NCBI RefSeq assembly: GCF_030053595.1 | Contig: NZ_JASGBQ010000001.1 | Location: 288,392-352,391, forward strand | Source: Fusibacillus kribbianus | Lineage (GTDB): Bacteria; Bacillota; Clostridia; Lachnospirales; Lachnospiraceae | Length of the DNA: 64,000 nt | Direction of reading: 5' to 3' | Shown: one piece after another, positions 41,614 to 51,227 of the stretch | Layout of the letters: the number at the start of each line of letters is the position of its first letter | How positions within the stretch are numbered: position 1 is the first letter of the stretch | Notes under the pieces: model-generated | What the model was told of the DNA's origin: nothing | What the model saw: the letters and a program-made list of their open reading frames with translations, nothing else | Database searches by the model: none | Made by a program: the position numbers and the translations under genes

Positions 41614-42756
41614 CTATCGGCTTGCAATTTCAAGAAGCTTCGTCTTTAAATCGTTCTCCAGGCGCTTCATCTCGACCTCTGCCTCTGCCCGCTTCTGCCG
41701 TCCCTCCGCCTGGATCTGCAGGACCTCGTCCAGGGTGGAGATCAGGGTCTCATTGGTGGAACGGATCGTCTCCATATCCACAACGCCCCGTTCTGACTCC
41801 CTTGCCACCTCAGCAGATACGGTCTTGAGGGCTGCTGCATTCTTCATCAGAAGCTCATTTGTCATATCAGACACCTTTTTCTGAGCTTCTGCCGCCTGTG
41901 CCGAATGGGCGGCTCCCAGAGCAAGCACCATCTGATTCTTCCACAGGGGTACGGTATTGACAATGGTTGACTGGATCTTTTCCACCATAACCGTATCGTT
42001 ATCCTGTACAAGACGGATCTGAGGCGCTGTCTGCATGGAGATCATTCTTGTCAGTTCCAGGTCGTGCAGCTTTTTCTCAAACCGCTTGCACCGGGCATCC
42101 AGATCCCTGGCCGCCTGGGCGTCCTCCGGAAGACTGCTTTTTTCCGCCCTGGCAAGAAGAGCAGGAAGCTCTTCCGTCTGGACCTTCTTAAGCTTTTTCT
42201 TTCCGGCCAGGATATACATGGTAAGTTCTTTAAAATAAGTCAGATTCAGCTCGTACATTTTGTCCAGCATGGCCGCATCCTTTAATAACTGAACCTGATG
42301 CCCCTCCAGCACCTGGCAGATCCGGTCCACATTGACCTCTGCCTTGGCATATTTTGCCTTCATGGCGGTCAGTTTGTTGGAGGATTTTTTGAAAAATCCG
42401 AGAAAGCCCTTTTCCTCCTCCGCATCAAAGCTCTTCAGCTCCGTCACCACGTCAGAAAGAAGAGTTCCCACCTCACCCAGGTCCTTTGTCTTCACATTGT
42501 CGAGAGCCGTTTCAGAAAAATCAGCCATTTTCTTTTGTGCTCCCGCACCGTACTGAAGGACCGCTGCAGAATCAGACAGATCGATCTGTCCCGCAAAAGC
42601 CTCCACCATCTTTTTTTCTTCCTCCGAGAGCATACTATCATCCAACTGGGTCTCCTCCGGAGTCTGTGTCACTGTCAGAGGCTCCTTTTTCTCCTCCGCA
42701 AAAGGGGTCAATGTCAATGTGGGTGTCTTTTCCATCAAATCCAGATCCTTTTCCAT
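41614..42756 (-). CDS. TelA-family (toxic anion resistance) protein
   Basis: A 380-residue, mostly helical soluble protein. MADFSETALDNVKTKDLGEVG, FLGFFKKSSNKL, and VPLWKNQMVLALGAAHSAQA are typical of TelA/KlaA. Linked to tellurite, oxidative or antibiotic stress in other species; mechanism unknown. It pairs with XpaC (31 bases upstream), a common neighbour. Confidence 0.9.
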   Translation of the reverse strand: MEKDLDLMEKTPTLTLTPFAEEKKEPLTVTQTPEETQLDDSMLSEEEKKMVEAFAGQIDLSDSAAVLQYGAGAQKKMADFSETALDNVKTKDLGEVGTLLSDVVTELKSFDAEEEKGFLGFFKKSSNKLTAMKAKYAKAEVNVDRICQVLEGHQVQLLKDAAMLDKMYELNLTYFKELTMYILAGKKKLKKVQTEELPALLARAEKSSLPEDAQAARDLDARCKRFEKKLHDLELTRMISMQTAPQIRLVQDNDTVMVEKIQSTIVNTVPLWKNQMVLALGAAHSAQAAEAQKKVSDMTNELLMKNAAALKTVSAEVARESERGVVDMETIRSTNETLISTLDEVLQIQAEGRQKRAEAEVEMKRLENDLKTKLLEIASR

Positions 42757-42787
42757 AACTGCCGTCCATCCTTTCCTCTGCTTTTAT

Positions 42788-44017
42788 CTATTTTCTTTTT
42801 AAGCCGTCTTCCGCCAGTCCCTCCTGGGCCAGCATCGTTTTCAATACGGATATATCTGTGGACACATCCCAGGCTGTATCCTGGAACATGCTGTCGAACA
42901 GCCGCTCAAAAGCCTCGTTGAGTGTATCCAGTGTATCCTCGATCTCCCTTTGGGAGCTTTTTATATTTTCTCCCTGAACCGGCTGCCTGGAAAGCTCTTC
43001 ATAGGCCTCCAGAAGCTTCACCGTTGTCGGAAGATAATATTCCATCAGCTTTCTCAAATCGTCAATATTCTCCGGATGGCGTTCCGCCCGGTCAAAAATT
43101 TTTCCGATGACAAGCTCCATCCGGGAGATTTTCTCCGATATTTCTTCACCGGGGATTGCATCGTTGCAGGCCCGGATTTTTTCCACATACGCCTTTCCCG
43201 TCCTGAGAACTTCCTCTGCCTCCGGGGACAGCTTCCTTCCGTTTTCCGCTTCAGCCGGCTGATTCTCTTCCGCCTTGCGGATCTCCGCCTGCCGCATGGT
43301 CGCCCGGTACTGCGCATAGGTGGCATCGTCGGCGATCAGGCAGGTCTCCCCGTCATCCAGATGCCCCTGGGCGAACCAGCCCAGTCCGATCATCCGCCTG
43401 ACATCCTTGACCACGTACCCCCGGCTCTTATCTACCTTCTTTGCAAGCTCCTTGATCTCGCAATAAGTTCTTCCTCCGAAAGCCGATATGTAGCTGCGAA
43501 ACCGCTTCACCAGAGAACGCTTTCTGGAGCCGATCAGTGCCATGACGATTCCCCCGATAAAGCAGGGAAGCAGAATGCCTCTGGCAATGGTAAGACCAAG
43601 CACCTCTCCGGCTGCCAGCGCTGTCAGGCTGACTGCCGCCAGGGCAACTCCTGTCCCAACTCCCAGAACTCCTCCGATGATCGATAATGCCCAGCCTCCG
43701 GCCTTTGTCCTTCCGGTCCGCTGAAGGGCAAATACATTTCTGTCCGCCGGCCGGATACTCCTTTCTGAAGCAGCCCCGGAGCCTTCCCCATAGCGGGGAC
43801 TTCCTGTGCAATTATCCTGTGCGCCGTAGTCGTGATGGCCGTTACAGCCGCTTCCCGCCCAGGAAGCACCTCTCCGAATACCTCTGGCTGCTCCTTCCAG
43901 GGCACTGTCGATGGTGTCCCGGATCGTCTGATTCAGTTTTTTATAATCCTGGGAATTGACCGCATCCTGTATAATATTGCGGATATTATTTCCCACGTCA
44001 CGCCACTCGTCTTTCAT
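42788..44017 (-). CDS. XpaC-family (5-bromo-4-chloroindolyl phosphate hydrolysis) membrane protein
   Basis: A 409-residue protein. N-terminal helical region (1-35), a Gly-rich stretch with many His/Tyr, hydrophobic segments (about 108-165), and a C-terminal helical XpaC-like region. YCEIKELAKKVDKSRGYVVKDVRRMI in the middle resembles a short HTH. The XpaC name comes from a phenotype, so hydrolase activity is not established. ATG 44017 has AAAGGAG upstream; the longer frame lacks one. First gene of xpaC-telA-lipoprotein. Confidence 0.82.
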   Translation of the reverse strand: MKDEWRDVGNNIRNIIQDAVNSQDYKKLNQTIRDTIDSALEGAARGIRRGASWAGSGCNGHHDYGAQDNCTGSPRYGEGSGAASERSIRPADRNVFALQRTGRTKAGGWALSIIGGVLGVGTGVALAAVSLTALAAGEVLGLTIARGILLPCFIGGIVMALIGSRKRSLVKRFRSYISAFGGRTYCEIKELAKKVDKSRGYVVKDVRRMIGLGWFAQGHLDDGETCLIADDATYAQYRATMRQAEIRKAEENQPAEAENGRKLSPEAEEVLRTGKAYVEKIRACNDAIPGEEISEKISRMELVIGKIFDRAERHPENIDDLRKLMEYYLPTTVKLLEAYEELSRQPVQGENIKSSQREIEDTLDTLNEAFERLFDSMFQDTAWDVSTDISVLKTMLAQEGLAEDGLKRK

Positions 44018-44086
44018 TGACCTGCGCTCCTTTAAGAACGATAATAACGGGCATAAGCCCTGAAAAGAATCCAAGCCCTCTTATTC

Positions 44087-44115
44087 AGCGTATCACATAG
44101 AAACACCCGGAGCAA
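44087..44115 (-). promoter_or_regulatory. Promoter of xpaC-telA operon
   Basis: TTGCTC (44110-44115), 17 bases, extended -10 TGA-TACGCT (44087-44092), minus strand. A short GGGCTT-AT-GCCC palindrome lies in the leader. Confidence 0.5.
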
Positions 44116-44201
44116 CTGTTTTCCAACAATTTTTCCTTTTCCAGAGGCGTTTTTTCTTCCTGATTTAAAGACCGTTCCCTGCCGGACTGACTCCTCAGAA
44201 C

Positions 44202-44247
44202 AGAAAGGCCGCGCCTGATCCCTCAGGATCTATGGCCCGGCCTTTCT
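44202..44247 (-). terminator. Terminator after the tig-clpPX-lon-ysxC operon
   Basis: AGAAAGGCCG and CGGCCTTTCT pair as the base of a long stem with GC-rich inner pairing, then TGTTCT on the minus strand. The T-run is interrupted but the stem is very stable. Confidence 0.75.
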
Positions 44248-44262
44248 CTGTGACATATCCTT

Positions 44263-44859
44263 TTACCCTTTCTCACACTCCGTCAGCTGCTCGATCAGCG
44301 CCCAGATCTCCTCCCGGCCCTGCTTTGTCTCCGCCGAGAACGGGATCACCGTCACATCGTTTCCGATCTCAAGCCCTGTGCGCACCAGCTTCAGCTGTTT
44401 TGCCTCCTGGCTCCGCTTGATCTTGTCCAGTTTTGTGGCAATGATCACCGGCTTGTAGCCATTGTGAACGATCCATTCGTACATCTGTCTGTCATTGGCA
44501 GAAGGCTCGTGGCGGATGTCCACCAGCAGAAACACACACCGAAGCTGCTTTGAACGGCGCAGATAATTTTCGATCATCCGTCCCCATTTTTCCTTTTCGG
44601 TCTGGGATACCTTTGCATAGCCGTAGCCGGGCAGATCCACATAATAGAGGGCATCGTTGATATTATAGAAATTGATGGTCTGCGTCTTTCCCGGCTGGGT
44701 CGAGGTACGGGCGTAGGCTTTCCGGTTCATCAGTGCATTGATGAGAGAGGATTTCCCCACGTTGGATTTTCCCGCAAAGGCGATCTCCGGCTTGTCATTC
44801 TCCGGCAGCCTGCTTGTAACGCCGCAGACGGTTTCCAGATTTACAGTTTTTATAATCAA
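44263..44859 (-). CDS. ysxC: Ribosome biogenesis GTPase YsxC/EngB
   Basis: A 198-residue Ras-like GTPase needed for 50S subunit assembly. G1 AGKSNVGKSS, G3 DLPGYG, G4 TKLD and G5 SAE are present. Overlaps the end of lon by four bases (ATGA), as in many Firmicutes. Confidence 0.97.
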   Translation of the reverse strand: MIIKTVNLETVCGVTSRLPENDKPEIAFAGKSNVGKSSLINALMNRKAYARTSTQPGKTQTINFYNINDALYYVDLPGYGYAKVSQTEKEKWGRMIENYLRRSKQLRCVFLLVDIRHEPSANDRQMYEWIVHNGYKPVIIATKLDKIKRSQEAKQLKLVRTGLEIGNDVTVIPFSAETKQGREEIWALIEQLTECEKG

Positions 44860-47156
44860 ATCAGGGCCTCCTTAAGCACCTCGTCCATAGTTCCCACATA
44901 TTTGATGTCCATACCGGACACGATCTCTCTGGAAAGCTCCATGACATTAGGCTCGTTGGGCACCGGCACAAGGACCGTGTGGATATCAGCCATCTTTGCC
45001 GCCAGAAGCTTCTCCTTGAGACCTCCGATGGGCAGCACCCGTCCCCGCAGAGTCACTTCTCCGGTCATAGCCAGATCGGCCTTTACCTTCTTTCCTGTGA
45101 CTGCGGACATGATGGCCGTCGCCATGGTAACACCGGCGGAAGGACCATCCTTGGGCACAGCCCCCTCGGGAATATGTACATGGATGTCGTTTTTCTCATA
45201 GACAGCACTGTCCACCTGAAAATCCGGGCTCACAGACCGGACATAGGACAGAGCCGTCTCGGCCGATTCCTTCATAACATCACCCATCTGCCCCGTCAGC
45301 TGCAGTTTTCCGCTGCCTGGCATCAGGTTCACCTCCACCTCCAGGGTATCCCCTCCGACGCTGGTCCAGGCCAGTCCGCGGACAATTCCCACTGCGTCCT
45401 CAGAAGCTGCTTTCTCTGTACGCCAAAGCTCCCGTCCCAGGTATTTCTCCAGATTCCCCTCGGTGATCCTCACCTGTTTCTTTTTTCCGGTCAAAAGTTC
45501 TCTGGCAGCCTTCCTGCAAAGCTGTCCGATCTTCCTCTCCAGTTCCCGGACTCCTGCCTCTCTGGTGTAACTGTGGATGATCTTCCGAAGAGCCTTCTCC
45601 GAAACAGCAAACTGTTCCTCTGTAAGTCCATTCTTCTTTCTCTGCTTTACCACCAGATATTTTTCCGCAATGTGATACTTTTCATTCTCTGTATAGCTGC
45701 TGACCTCGATGATCTCCATTCTGTCCAGAAGCGGACGGGGAATCGTATCGGTGGTATTGGCCGTGGCAATGAAGAGCACATGGGACAGATCCAGGGGAAG
45801 TTCAATGAAATGATCCCGGAATTTGTCATTCTGGGCGCTGTCCAGGATCTCCAGAAGGGCTGCGGAGGGATCTCCCTTATAATCGCTTCCCAGCTTGTCC
45901 ACCTCATCGAGAAGCATCAGCGGATTGGAGGTTCCTGCCTGTTTTAAAGCCGCCGCGATTCTTCCCGGCATGGCGCCGATATAAGTTCTCCGGTGGCCGC
46001 GGATCTCCGCCTCATCCCGCACACCACCGAGGCAGATGCGGACATATTTCTTATTAAGGGCGCGGGCAATGGACTTTGCAATGGAGGTCTTTCCCGTTCC
46101 CGGAGGTCCTACCAGACATACGATGGGGCTCTCCCCTTTTCCGGTGAGGGCCCGCACTGCAAGAAATTCCATAATGCGCTCCTTCACCTTCTCAAGGCCG
46201 TAATGATCCTCCTCCAGCACAGCCTCCGCCTTTGCCAGATCCTTATTGTCTCTGGACATCTTATTCCAGGGAAGCTCCAAAAGCTGCTCAATATAATTTC
46301 GGCTCACATAGGCCTCCTGGCTGCCCATGGGCATGGTTCTGTACCGGCCGATCTCTTTTTCAATCTTTTCCTTCACCGCTTTGTCGGCCTTAAGACCGGC
46401 AAGTTCTTCTTCAAACCGGGCCGCATCCGCCTGAATGGTATCCTCTCCCAATTCCTCACGGATGAGCTTCATCTGCTCCCGGAGAATGTATTCCTTCTGG
46501 TTCTGGTCAATGCGCTCCTTGACCTTTTCCTGAAATTCCTGCTTGATGCGGCACACTTCCACCTCGGTGCCCAGTATCTTTTCGATCAGCACATACCGCT
46601 CCGCCAGAGAAGTCGTCTCCACAAGCTGCTGCTTGTTTTCCAGGCTGAAAGGAATGTTGATGGAGATTTCATCCAGCAGCTCCTCCAGGGTTCCCGTCTC
46701 CAGAATGGCAGCGGCCACATCCCTGGAAAGGGAGGGATTTGCCAGCGCATACGCCTCCACATGCTCCCTTAAGATCCGGCACATGGCTTCTCTGGTGGCA
46801 TCGTCCGCCCCCTCAAGAGGCTCCGTAGGGCAGGGCTCGATCTCTGCCTGAAGATACCCGTCCTCATCCTCAAGGGAACAGAGGCGTGCGCGGAGAAGTC
46901 CTTCAGCCACAACCCTTACCAGGCCTCCGGGCAGTTTCATGATCTGCTTGATCGTACCGACGGTGCCCATGGAATAAAGATCCTCCTCATCGGGATCCTC
47001 CTCCTGCACGGATTTCTGAGCCACAAGAAAGATCTTCTGGTCCTTCACCATCGCCTTTTCCAATGCCATTATCGACTTTTTCCTGCTGACATCAAAATGT
47101 ACCACCATTTTCGGCAGCACACAGAGTCCGCGCAATGCGATTGCAGGTATGGTCAT
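44856..47156 (-). CDS. lon: ATP-dependent protease Lon (LonA)
   Basis: A 766-residue soluble protease. N-terminal substrate-binding domain (1-about 200), coiled coil, AAA+ module with GPPGTGKTS, and the Ser-Lys protease domain with PKDGPSAGVTMA (nucleophile Ser) and the downstream K in GLKEKLLAAK. ATG 47156 follows AAGGAGG; a 13-residue-longer frame has none. Degrades damaged and regulatory proteins. Confidence 0.97.
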   Translation of the reverse strand: MTIPAIALRGLCVLPKMVVHFDVSRKKSIMALEKAMVKDQKIFLVAQKSVQEEDPDEEDLYSMGTVGTIKQIMKLPGGLVRVVAEGLLRARLCSLEDEDGYLQAEIEPCPTEPLEGADDATREAMCRILREHVEAYALANPSLSRDVAAAILETGTLEELLDEISINIPFSLENKQQLVETTSLAERYVLIEKILGTEVEVCRIKQEFQEKVKERIDQNQKEYILREQMKLIREELGEDTIQADAARFEEELAGLKADKAVKEKIEKEIGRYRTMPMGSQEAYVSRNYIEQLLELPWNKMSRDNKDLAKAEAVLEEDHYGLEKVKERIMEFLAVRALTGKGESPIVCLVGPPGTGKTSIAKSIARALNKKYVRICLGGVRDEAEIRGHRRTYIGAMPGRIAAALKQAGTSNPLMLLDEVDKLGSDYKGDPSAALLEILDSAQNDKFRDHFIELPLDLSHVLFIATANTTDTIPRPLLDRMEIIEVSSYTENEKYHIAEKYLVVKQRKKNGLTEEQFAVSEKALRKIIHSYTREAGVRELERKIGQLCRKAARELLTGKKKQVRITEGNLEKYLGRELWRTEKAASEDAVGIVRGLAWTSVGGDTLEVEVNLMPGSGKLQLTGQMGDVMKESAETALSYVRSVSPDFQVDSAVYEKNDIHVHIPEGAVPKDGPSAGVTMATAIMSAVTGKKVKADLAMTGEVTLRGRVLPIGGLKEKLLAAKMADIHTVLVPVPNEPNVMELSREIVSGMDIKYVGTMDEVLKEALI

Positions 47157-47182
47157 GTCGTTTCCTCCTTCACAGCAACATA

Positions 47183-47214
47183 TGGGGCGCCGCAAATTTC
47201 TTTACGGCCCCCCA
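47183..47214 (-). other. Intercistronic stem-loop between clpX and lon
   Basis: A 10-base stem with one mismatch (arms 47183-47192 and 47205-47214, GC-rich) in the 62-base gap. No T-run follows, so it probably influences message stability or lon translation rather than ending transcription. Confidence 0.5.
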
Positions 47215-47218
47215 ACAT

Positions 47219-48478
47219 TCAGGCTGTTTCGCCTCCCCGCTTTTTCACCTCGGTATTCCGGTAAGTGAGCTGCGGTTCCGCCTTGCCTTCCACTACATCT
47301 TTTGTAATGAGACATCTGCCGATGGTTTCATCGGAAGGAATCTCATACATAATATCAGTCATGATCTTTTCCATGATCGCCCGCAGTCCTCTGGCGCCGA
47401 TCTTGCGCTCAACAGCCTGCCCGGCAATGGCTTCCAGCGCTTCCGGAGAAAACTCCAGCTCCACGCCGTCCAGATCGAAAAGCCGTTTATACTGCTTTAC
47501 GATGGCATTCTTCGGCTCCGTCAGAATGCGGATCAGCGCATCCTTATCCAGAAGCTCCAGAGATTCCACCATGGGCACACGGCCGATGAACTCAGGGATC
47601 AGGCCAAACTTGATCAGATCCTGAGGCATTACCTGAGCCAAAAGCTCGCTTACATCCCGCTTGCTTGCATCCTTCAGGCTGTTTTCAAACCCGATGGAGC
47701 CTGCTCCCAGTCTGCTCTCGATCATCTGCTCCAGCCCGTCAAAAGCACCTCCGCAGATAAACAGGATATTGGTTGTATCGATCTGATACATCTCCTGATG
47801 AGGATGTTTTCTGCCGCCCTGAGGCGGAACACTGGCCACAGTGCCCTCCAGGATCTTCAAAAGGGCCTGCTGTACCCCCTCGCCGGACACGTCTCTGGTA
47901 ATGGAGACATTTTCCGACTTCTTGGTGATCTTGTCGATCTCATCAATATAAATGATGCCGTACTCCGCCCTGCTGATGTCATAATCCGCTGCCTGAATGA
48001 TCTTTAACAGAATATTCTCCACATCCTCGCCCACATATCCGGCCTCGGTGAGGGCAGTCGCATCTGCAATGGCAAAGGGTACGTTGAGGATCCTCGCCAG
48101 CGTCTGGGCAAGGAAGGTCTTTCCAGAGCCGGTGGGCCCCAGAAGCAGGATGTTGCTCTTCTGCACCTCCACATCCGAATCGGAAGGCGCCGTGATCCTC
48201 TTATAATGGTTGTAAACAGCCACGGAAAGGACCTTTTTTGCCCTTTCCTGGCCAATGACATATTCATCCAGAAAAGTCTTGATCTCCCTGGGCTTTAACA
48301 GATTGATCCCCGTCGTCTTTTCTGCTCTGTCCTTTGCGGTTTCCTCCGCAATCAGCTCGGCGCAAAGCTCTACACATTCATCACAGATGTAGATATCCTT
48401 TCCGCCCGCGATCAGCTTTTTCACCTGTTCCTGACTCTTACCGCAGAAAGAGCAGCGAACGTCGAATTTTCCTGCCAT
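47219..48478 (-). CDS. clpX: ClpX, ATPase subunit of ClpXP
   Basis: A 419-residue AAA+ unfoldase that feeds substrates to ClpP. Zinc-binding domain with CSFCGKS and CDECVELC, Walker [14 protein letters not shown], Walker B IIYIDEID, and the IGF-type ClpP-binding loop as IGFENS. ATG 48478 has AAGG/GAGGT upstream. It starts five bases before the clpP stop region ends (48483), so they are tightly linked. Confidence 0.97.
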   Translation of the reverse strand: MAGKFDVRCSFCGKSQEQVKKLIAGGKDIYICDECVELCAELIAEETAKDRAEKTTGINLLKPREIKTFLDEYVIGQERAKKVLSVAVYNHYKRITAPSDSDVEVQKSNILLLGPTGSGKTFLAQTLARILNVPFAIADATALTEAGYVGEDVENILLKIIQAADYDISRAEYGIIYIDEIDKITKKSENVSITRDVSGEGVQQALLKILEGTVASVPPQGGRKHPHQEMYQIDTTNILFICGGAFDGLEQMIESRLGAGSIGFENSLKDASKRDVSELLAQVMPQDLIKFGLIPEFIGRVPMVESLELLDKDALIRILTEPKNAIVKQYKRLFDLDGVELEFSPEALEAIAGQAVERKIGARGLRAIMEKIMTDIMYEIPSDETIGRCLITKDVVEGKAEPQLTYRNTEVKKRGGETA

Positions 48479-48482
48479 GTCC

Positions 48483-49070
48483 TTACCTCTGACGGCTTTC
48501 AATGACCTGGTCAATGATGCCGTATTCCATGGCCTCTGCCGCACTCATATAATGGTCGCGCTCAGTATCCACCTCAATGACATCGAGGGGCTGACCCGTA
48601 TTCTGTGCCAGCAGCTCGTTTAACTTCTTTCTGGTGGCAAGGATCTTGTCGGCAACAATCTTGATATCGCTGGCCTGGCCCTGAGCTCCGCCGGAGGGCT
48701 GATGGATCATGATCTCGGCGTTGGGAAGGGCCATTCTCTTACCCTTAGTGCCGCCCGCCAGAAGGAATGCCCCCATGCTGGCTGCCATGCCGATACAGAT
48801 GGTGGACACGTCACATTTGATATAATGCATGGTATCGTAAATTGCCATACCCGCTGTTACGACTCCGCCCGGGCTGTTGATGTACATCTGAATGTCTTTA
48901 TTGGGATCTTCCGATTCCAGGAATAAAAGCTGGGCAACCACCAGGCTGGCCGTCACTTCATTGACCTCTTCTCCAAGGAAAATGATCCTTTCCTTCAAAA
49001 GTCTGGAATAGATATCGTAAGACCGTTCCCCCCTGCTGGTCGACTCTATAACATAAGGAACTAAACTCAT
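48483..49070 (-). CDS. clpP: ClpP protease subunit
   Basis: A 195-residue serine protease forming 14-mers. Catalytic Ser in GMAASMGAF, His in MIHQPSGG, and Asp in the VDTERD stretch. Works with ClpX, encoded just downstream. Length is normal. Confidence 0.98.
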   Translation of the reverse strand: MSLVPYVIESTSRGERSYDIYSRLLKERIIFLGEEVNEVTASLVVAQLLFLESEDPNKDIQMYINSPGGVVTAGMAIYDTMHYIKCDVSTICIGMAASMGAFLLAGGTKGKRMALPNAEIMIHQPSGGAQGQASDIKIVADKILATRKKLNELLAQNTGQPLDVIEVDTERDHYMSAAEAMEYGIIDQVIESRQR

Positions 49071-49092
49071 TTAAGATACCTCCTGTTTAAAA

Positions 49093-50379
49093 TTAAACCT
49101 CTTTTGCTTCCGCAACGAGCAGATCAACAGCCTTCTGAACAGCCAGATCCGTCTTCATCTGCTCCTTCTCAGCATCTCCCAGGAATTTCTTCAGCTGCTC
49201 GGCCTCCATCTGGTAAGCCTTTGCCATTTCTTCCACTTCCTTATCCAGCTCCTCATCGGACACCTGGATATCCTCAGCCTTGGCAACAGCCTCAAGGGTC
49301 AGACGAACCTGGATCCTCTTCTTGGCCTGATCCATCATCTGCTCCATCATCTGTTCTCTGGTGGTACCGGTAAACTGCATGTACTGCTCCATGGTAAGGC
49401 CCTGGCCCTGCATTCTCTGAGCAAACTCATTGACCATATTGGATGCCTGAGTCTTAATCATAGCCTCCGGAATCTCCATGGAAGCATTCTCCACTGCCTT
49501 ATTGACAGCCTCATCCTCTTTCTTTCTCTTGGCATCTGCCTCAAGGCGCTCCTTCAGCTTATCTGCTACTTCCTTCTTGTACTCCTCAAGAGTATCGAAC
49601 TCAGATACCTCGCTTGCAAACTCATCATCGATCTCAGGCAGCTCTTTTGTCTTCAGTTCCTTGATGGTCACCTTGAACATGGCATCCTTGCCTTCCAGCT
49701 CCTTTGCCTGATAAGGGGTAGGGAAGGTTACGTTCACCTCAACCTCGTCACCCACATTCTTGCCGATCAGCTGATCCTCAAAGCCGGGAATAAACTGGCC
49801 GGAACCGATAACCAGAGGGAAATCGGTGCCCTTGCCGCCCTCAAATGCCTCTCCGTCGCAGAAGCCCTCGAAGTCGATGACTGCAGTATCATCCTTCTCT
49901 ACCGGGCGTCCCTCTACGGTCACAACGGCAGCGTTCTTCTCCTGCTCTTTTTTGATCTCATCCATCACGTCATCGTCTGTCACGATAACCTCCTGCTTTG
50001 CTACCTCCAGACCCTTATACTGGCCAAGGGTAACCTCAGGCTTCACTGCTACTGTTGCAGTAAAGATCATGGGCTTTCCGGCTTCGATCTGAGTCACATC
50101 GATCTCAGGCTGGGAAACGATCTCCAGTCCGCTCTCCTCGCATGCCTTCTCATATGCGCCGGGAAGCATGGCATTTACGGCATCCTCATAAAAAATACCT
50201 GCGCCGTACATCTTCTCGATCATCTTCTGGGGCACCTTGCCCTTACGGAAGCCGGGAACGTTGAACTTGTTTTTATTCTTCTGGTATGCTCCCTGAATCG
50301 CTTTTGTAACCTCTTCAGCCGGTACTTCGATTGTCAGCTTTGCCATGTTCTTTTCTAAATTCTCTACCTGTACACTCAT
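49093..50379 (-). CDS. tig: Trigger factor
   Basis: A 428-residue ribosome-bound chaperone and prolyl isomerase. N-terminal ribosome-binding region with GFRKGKVPQKM, FKBP domain (about 160-245: DTAVIDFEGFCDGEAFEGGKG), helical C-terminal arms. The GGAGG site is 12 bases from the ATG, rather far, but no better start exists. First gene of the proteolysis operon. Confidence 0.96.
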   Translation of the reverse strand: MSVQVENLEKNMAKLTIEVPAEEVTKAIQGAYQKNKNKFNVPGFRKGKVPQKMIEKMYGAGIFYEDAVNAMLPGAYEKACEESGLEIVSQPEIDVTQIEAGKPMIFTATVAVKPEVTLGQYKGLEVAKQEVIVTDDDVMDEIKKEQEKNAAVVTVEGRPVEKDDTAVIDFEGFCDGEAFEGGKGTDFPLVIGSGQFIPGFEDQLIGKNVGDEVEVNVTFPTPYQAKELEGKDAMFKVTIKELKTKELPEIDDEFASEVSEFDTLEEYKKEVADKLKERLEADAKRKKEDEAVNKAVENASMEIPEAMIKTQASNMVNEFAQRMQGQGLTMEQYMQFTGTTREQMMEQMMDQAKKRIQVRLTLEAVAKAEDIQVSDEELDKEVEEMAKAYQMEAEQLKKFLGDAEKEQMKTDLAVQKAVDLLVAEAKEV

Positions 50380-50428
50380 TGTTCGTGTATTCCTCCTACT
50401 TATTATATGATAATGGTATCGCCAGCCG

Positions 50429-50446
50429 GCGGTCATTCTCCTGCTT
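50429..50446. repeat. 18-base direct repeat, copy 1 (tig leader)
   Basis: An exact 18-base sequence (GCGGTCATTCTCCTGCTT on the plus strand) recurs at 50525-50542. This copy lies in the tig leader, downstream of its promoter. Confidence 0.8.
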
Positions 50447-50464
50447 ATAGTCCGGCAAATTGTA

Positions 50465-50493
50465 ATTATAGCATATCTGTTTCTTAATTACAA
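50465..50493 (-). promoter_or_regulatory. tig operon promoter
   Basis: TTGTAA (50488-50493), 17 bases, extended -10 TGC-TATAAT (50465-50470), minus strand. I see no CtsR or CIRCE box nearby. Confidence 0.8.
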
Positions 50494-50496
50494 GCC

Positions 50497-50519
50497 CGAA
50501 AAAGCGCCGATTTCCGGCC
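50497..50519 (-). terminator. Terminator after the DJ-1/PfpI gene
   Basis: GCCGGAAATCGGC-type short hairpin followed by GCTTTTTC on the minus strand. Confidence 0.6.
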
Positions 50520-50524
50520 AAAAG

Positions 50525-50542
50525 CGGTCATTCTCCTGCTTT
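50525..50542. repeat. 18-base direct repeat, copy 2 (after DJ-1/PfpI gene)
   Basis: Exact copy of 50429-50446, 96 bases apart, located just after the DJ-1/PfpI stop codon. Confidence 0.8.
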
Positions 50543-50544
50543 TC

Positions 50545-51099
50545 TCATCCTTCCGGATGCTGAATGGCGGCCTTGACCTGCTCTGCGGTATCCCGGTCAA
50601 CAAGGGCCGCAACGAGTTCCAGTCCCTCGTCAATGGCAAAGCCAAGTCCGCGGCCGGTGATCACCATACCGTCACGCACGACCCCGTCACGCACATGCTC
50701 CGCTCCCAGAAGCTTGTCCTCCCAGCCAGGATAGCAGGTGGCCTTTTTCCCCTCCAGGCAATGATATTTTCCGAGGACACTCGGTGCCGCACAGATTGCC
50801 GCCAGAAGCTTTCCCTCCCTGTGGAATTTGCAGATCATCTCTCCCAGCTCTTCATGCTCGGAAAGGTGAGCTGTTCCGGGCATTCCGCCGGGCAGGAAAA
50901 TGGCATCACAGGCATCACAGGCATCCTTTGACCAAAGGCTGTCCGCCTGGATCCTGATATTGTGGGAGCCTGTCACAAGAAGCTCCTCTCCCATGGAAAC
51001 CAGCTCCACCTCCACGCCTCCGCGCTTTAAAATATCTACAACCGCCAGGCACTCCACCTCTTCCAGTCCCTGTGCCATACAGACATATACCTTACTCAT
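50545..51099 (-). CDS. DJ-1/PfpI (YajL/ThiJ) family protein
   Basis: A 184-residue soluble protein. Nucleophile C103 in AAICAAPSVLG and the partner E15 in GLEEVE define the DJ-1 group. Members are glyoxalases, deglycases or chaperones; native role unclear. ATG 51099 has AGGAGG upstream. Confidence 0.92.
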   Translation of the reverse strand: MSKVYVCMAQGLEEVECLAVVDILKRGGVEVELVSMGEELLVTGSHNIRIQADSLWSKDACDACDAIFLPGGMPGTAHLSEHEELGEMICKFHREGKLLAAICAAPSVLGKYHCLEGKKATCYPGWEDKLLGAEHVRDGVVRDGMVITGRGLGFAIDEGLELVAALVDRDTAEQVKAAIQHPEG

Positions 51100-51145
51100 A
51101 ACGATCTCCTCCTCATTTTTATTCTCACAGCACACACTTATGAAA

Positions 51146-51192
51146 AGTATAGCATAATTTTCTCTGTTTATAAAAGAGAAATGTGGTAGAAT
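51146..51192. promoter_or_regulatory. Divergent promoters between DJ-1/PfpI and CYTH genes
   Basis: Minus strand: extended -10 TGC-TATACT (51146-51151). Plus strand: TAGAAT (51187-51192). Both have weak -35 elements. TTCTCT/AGAGAA symmetry lies between them. Confidence 0.45.
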
Positions 51193-51227
51193 AACTATAA
51201 AATAACGATAAAGAAAGGATCCGCCCT

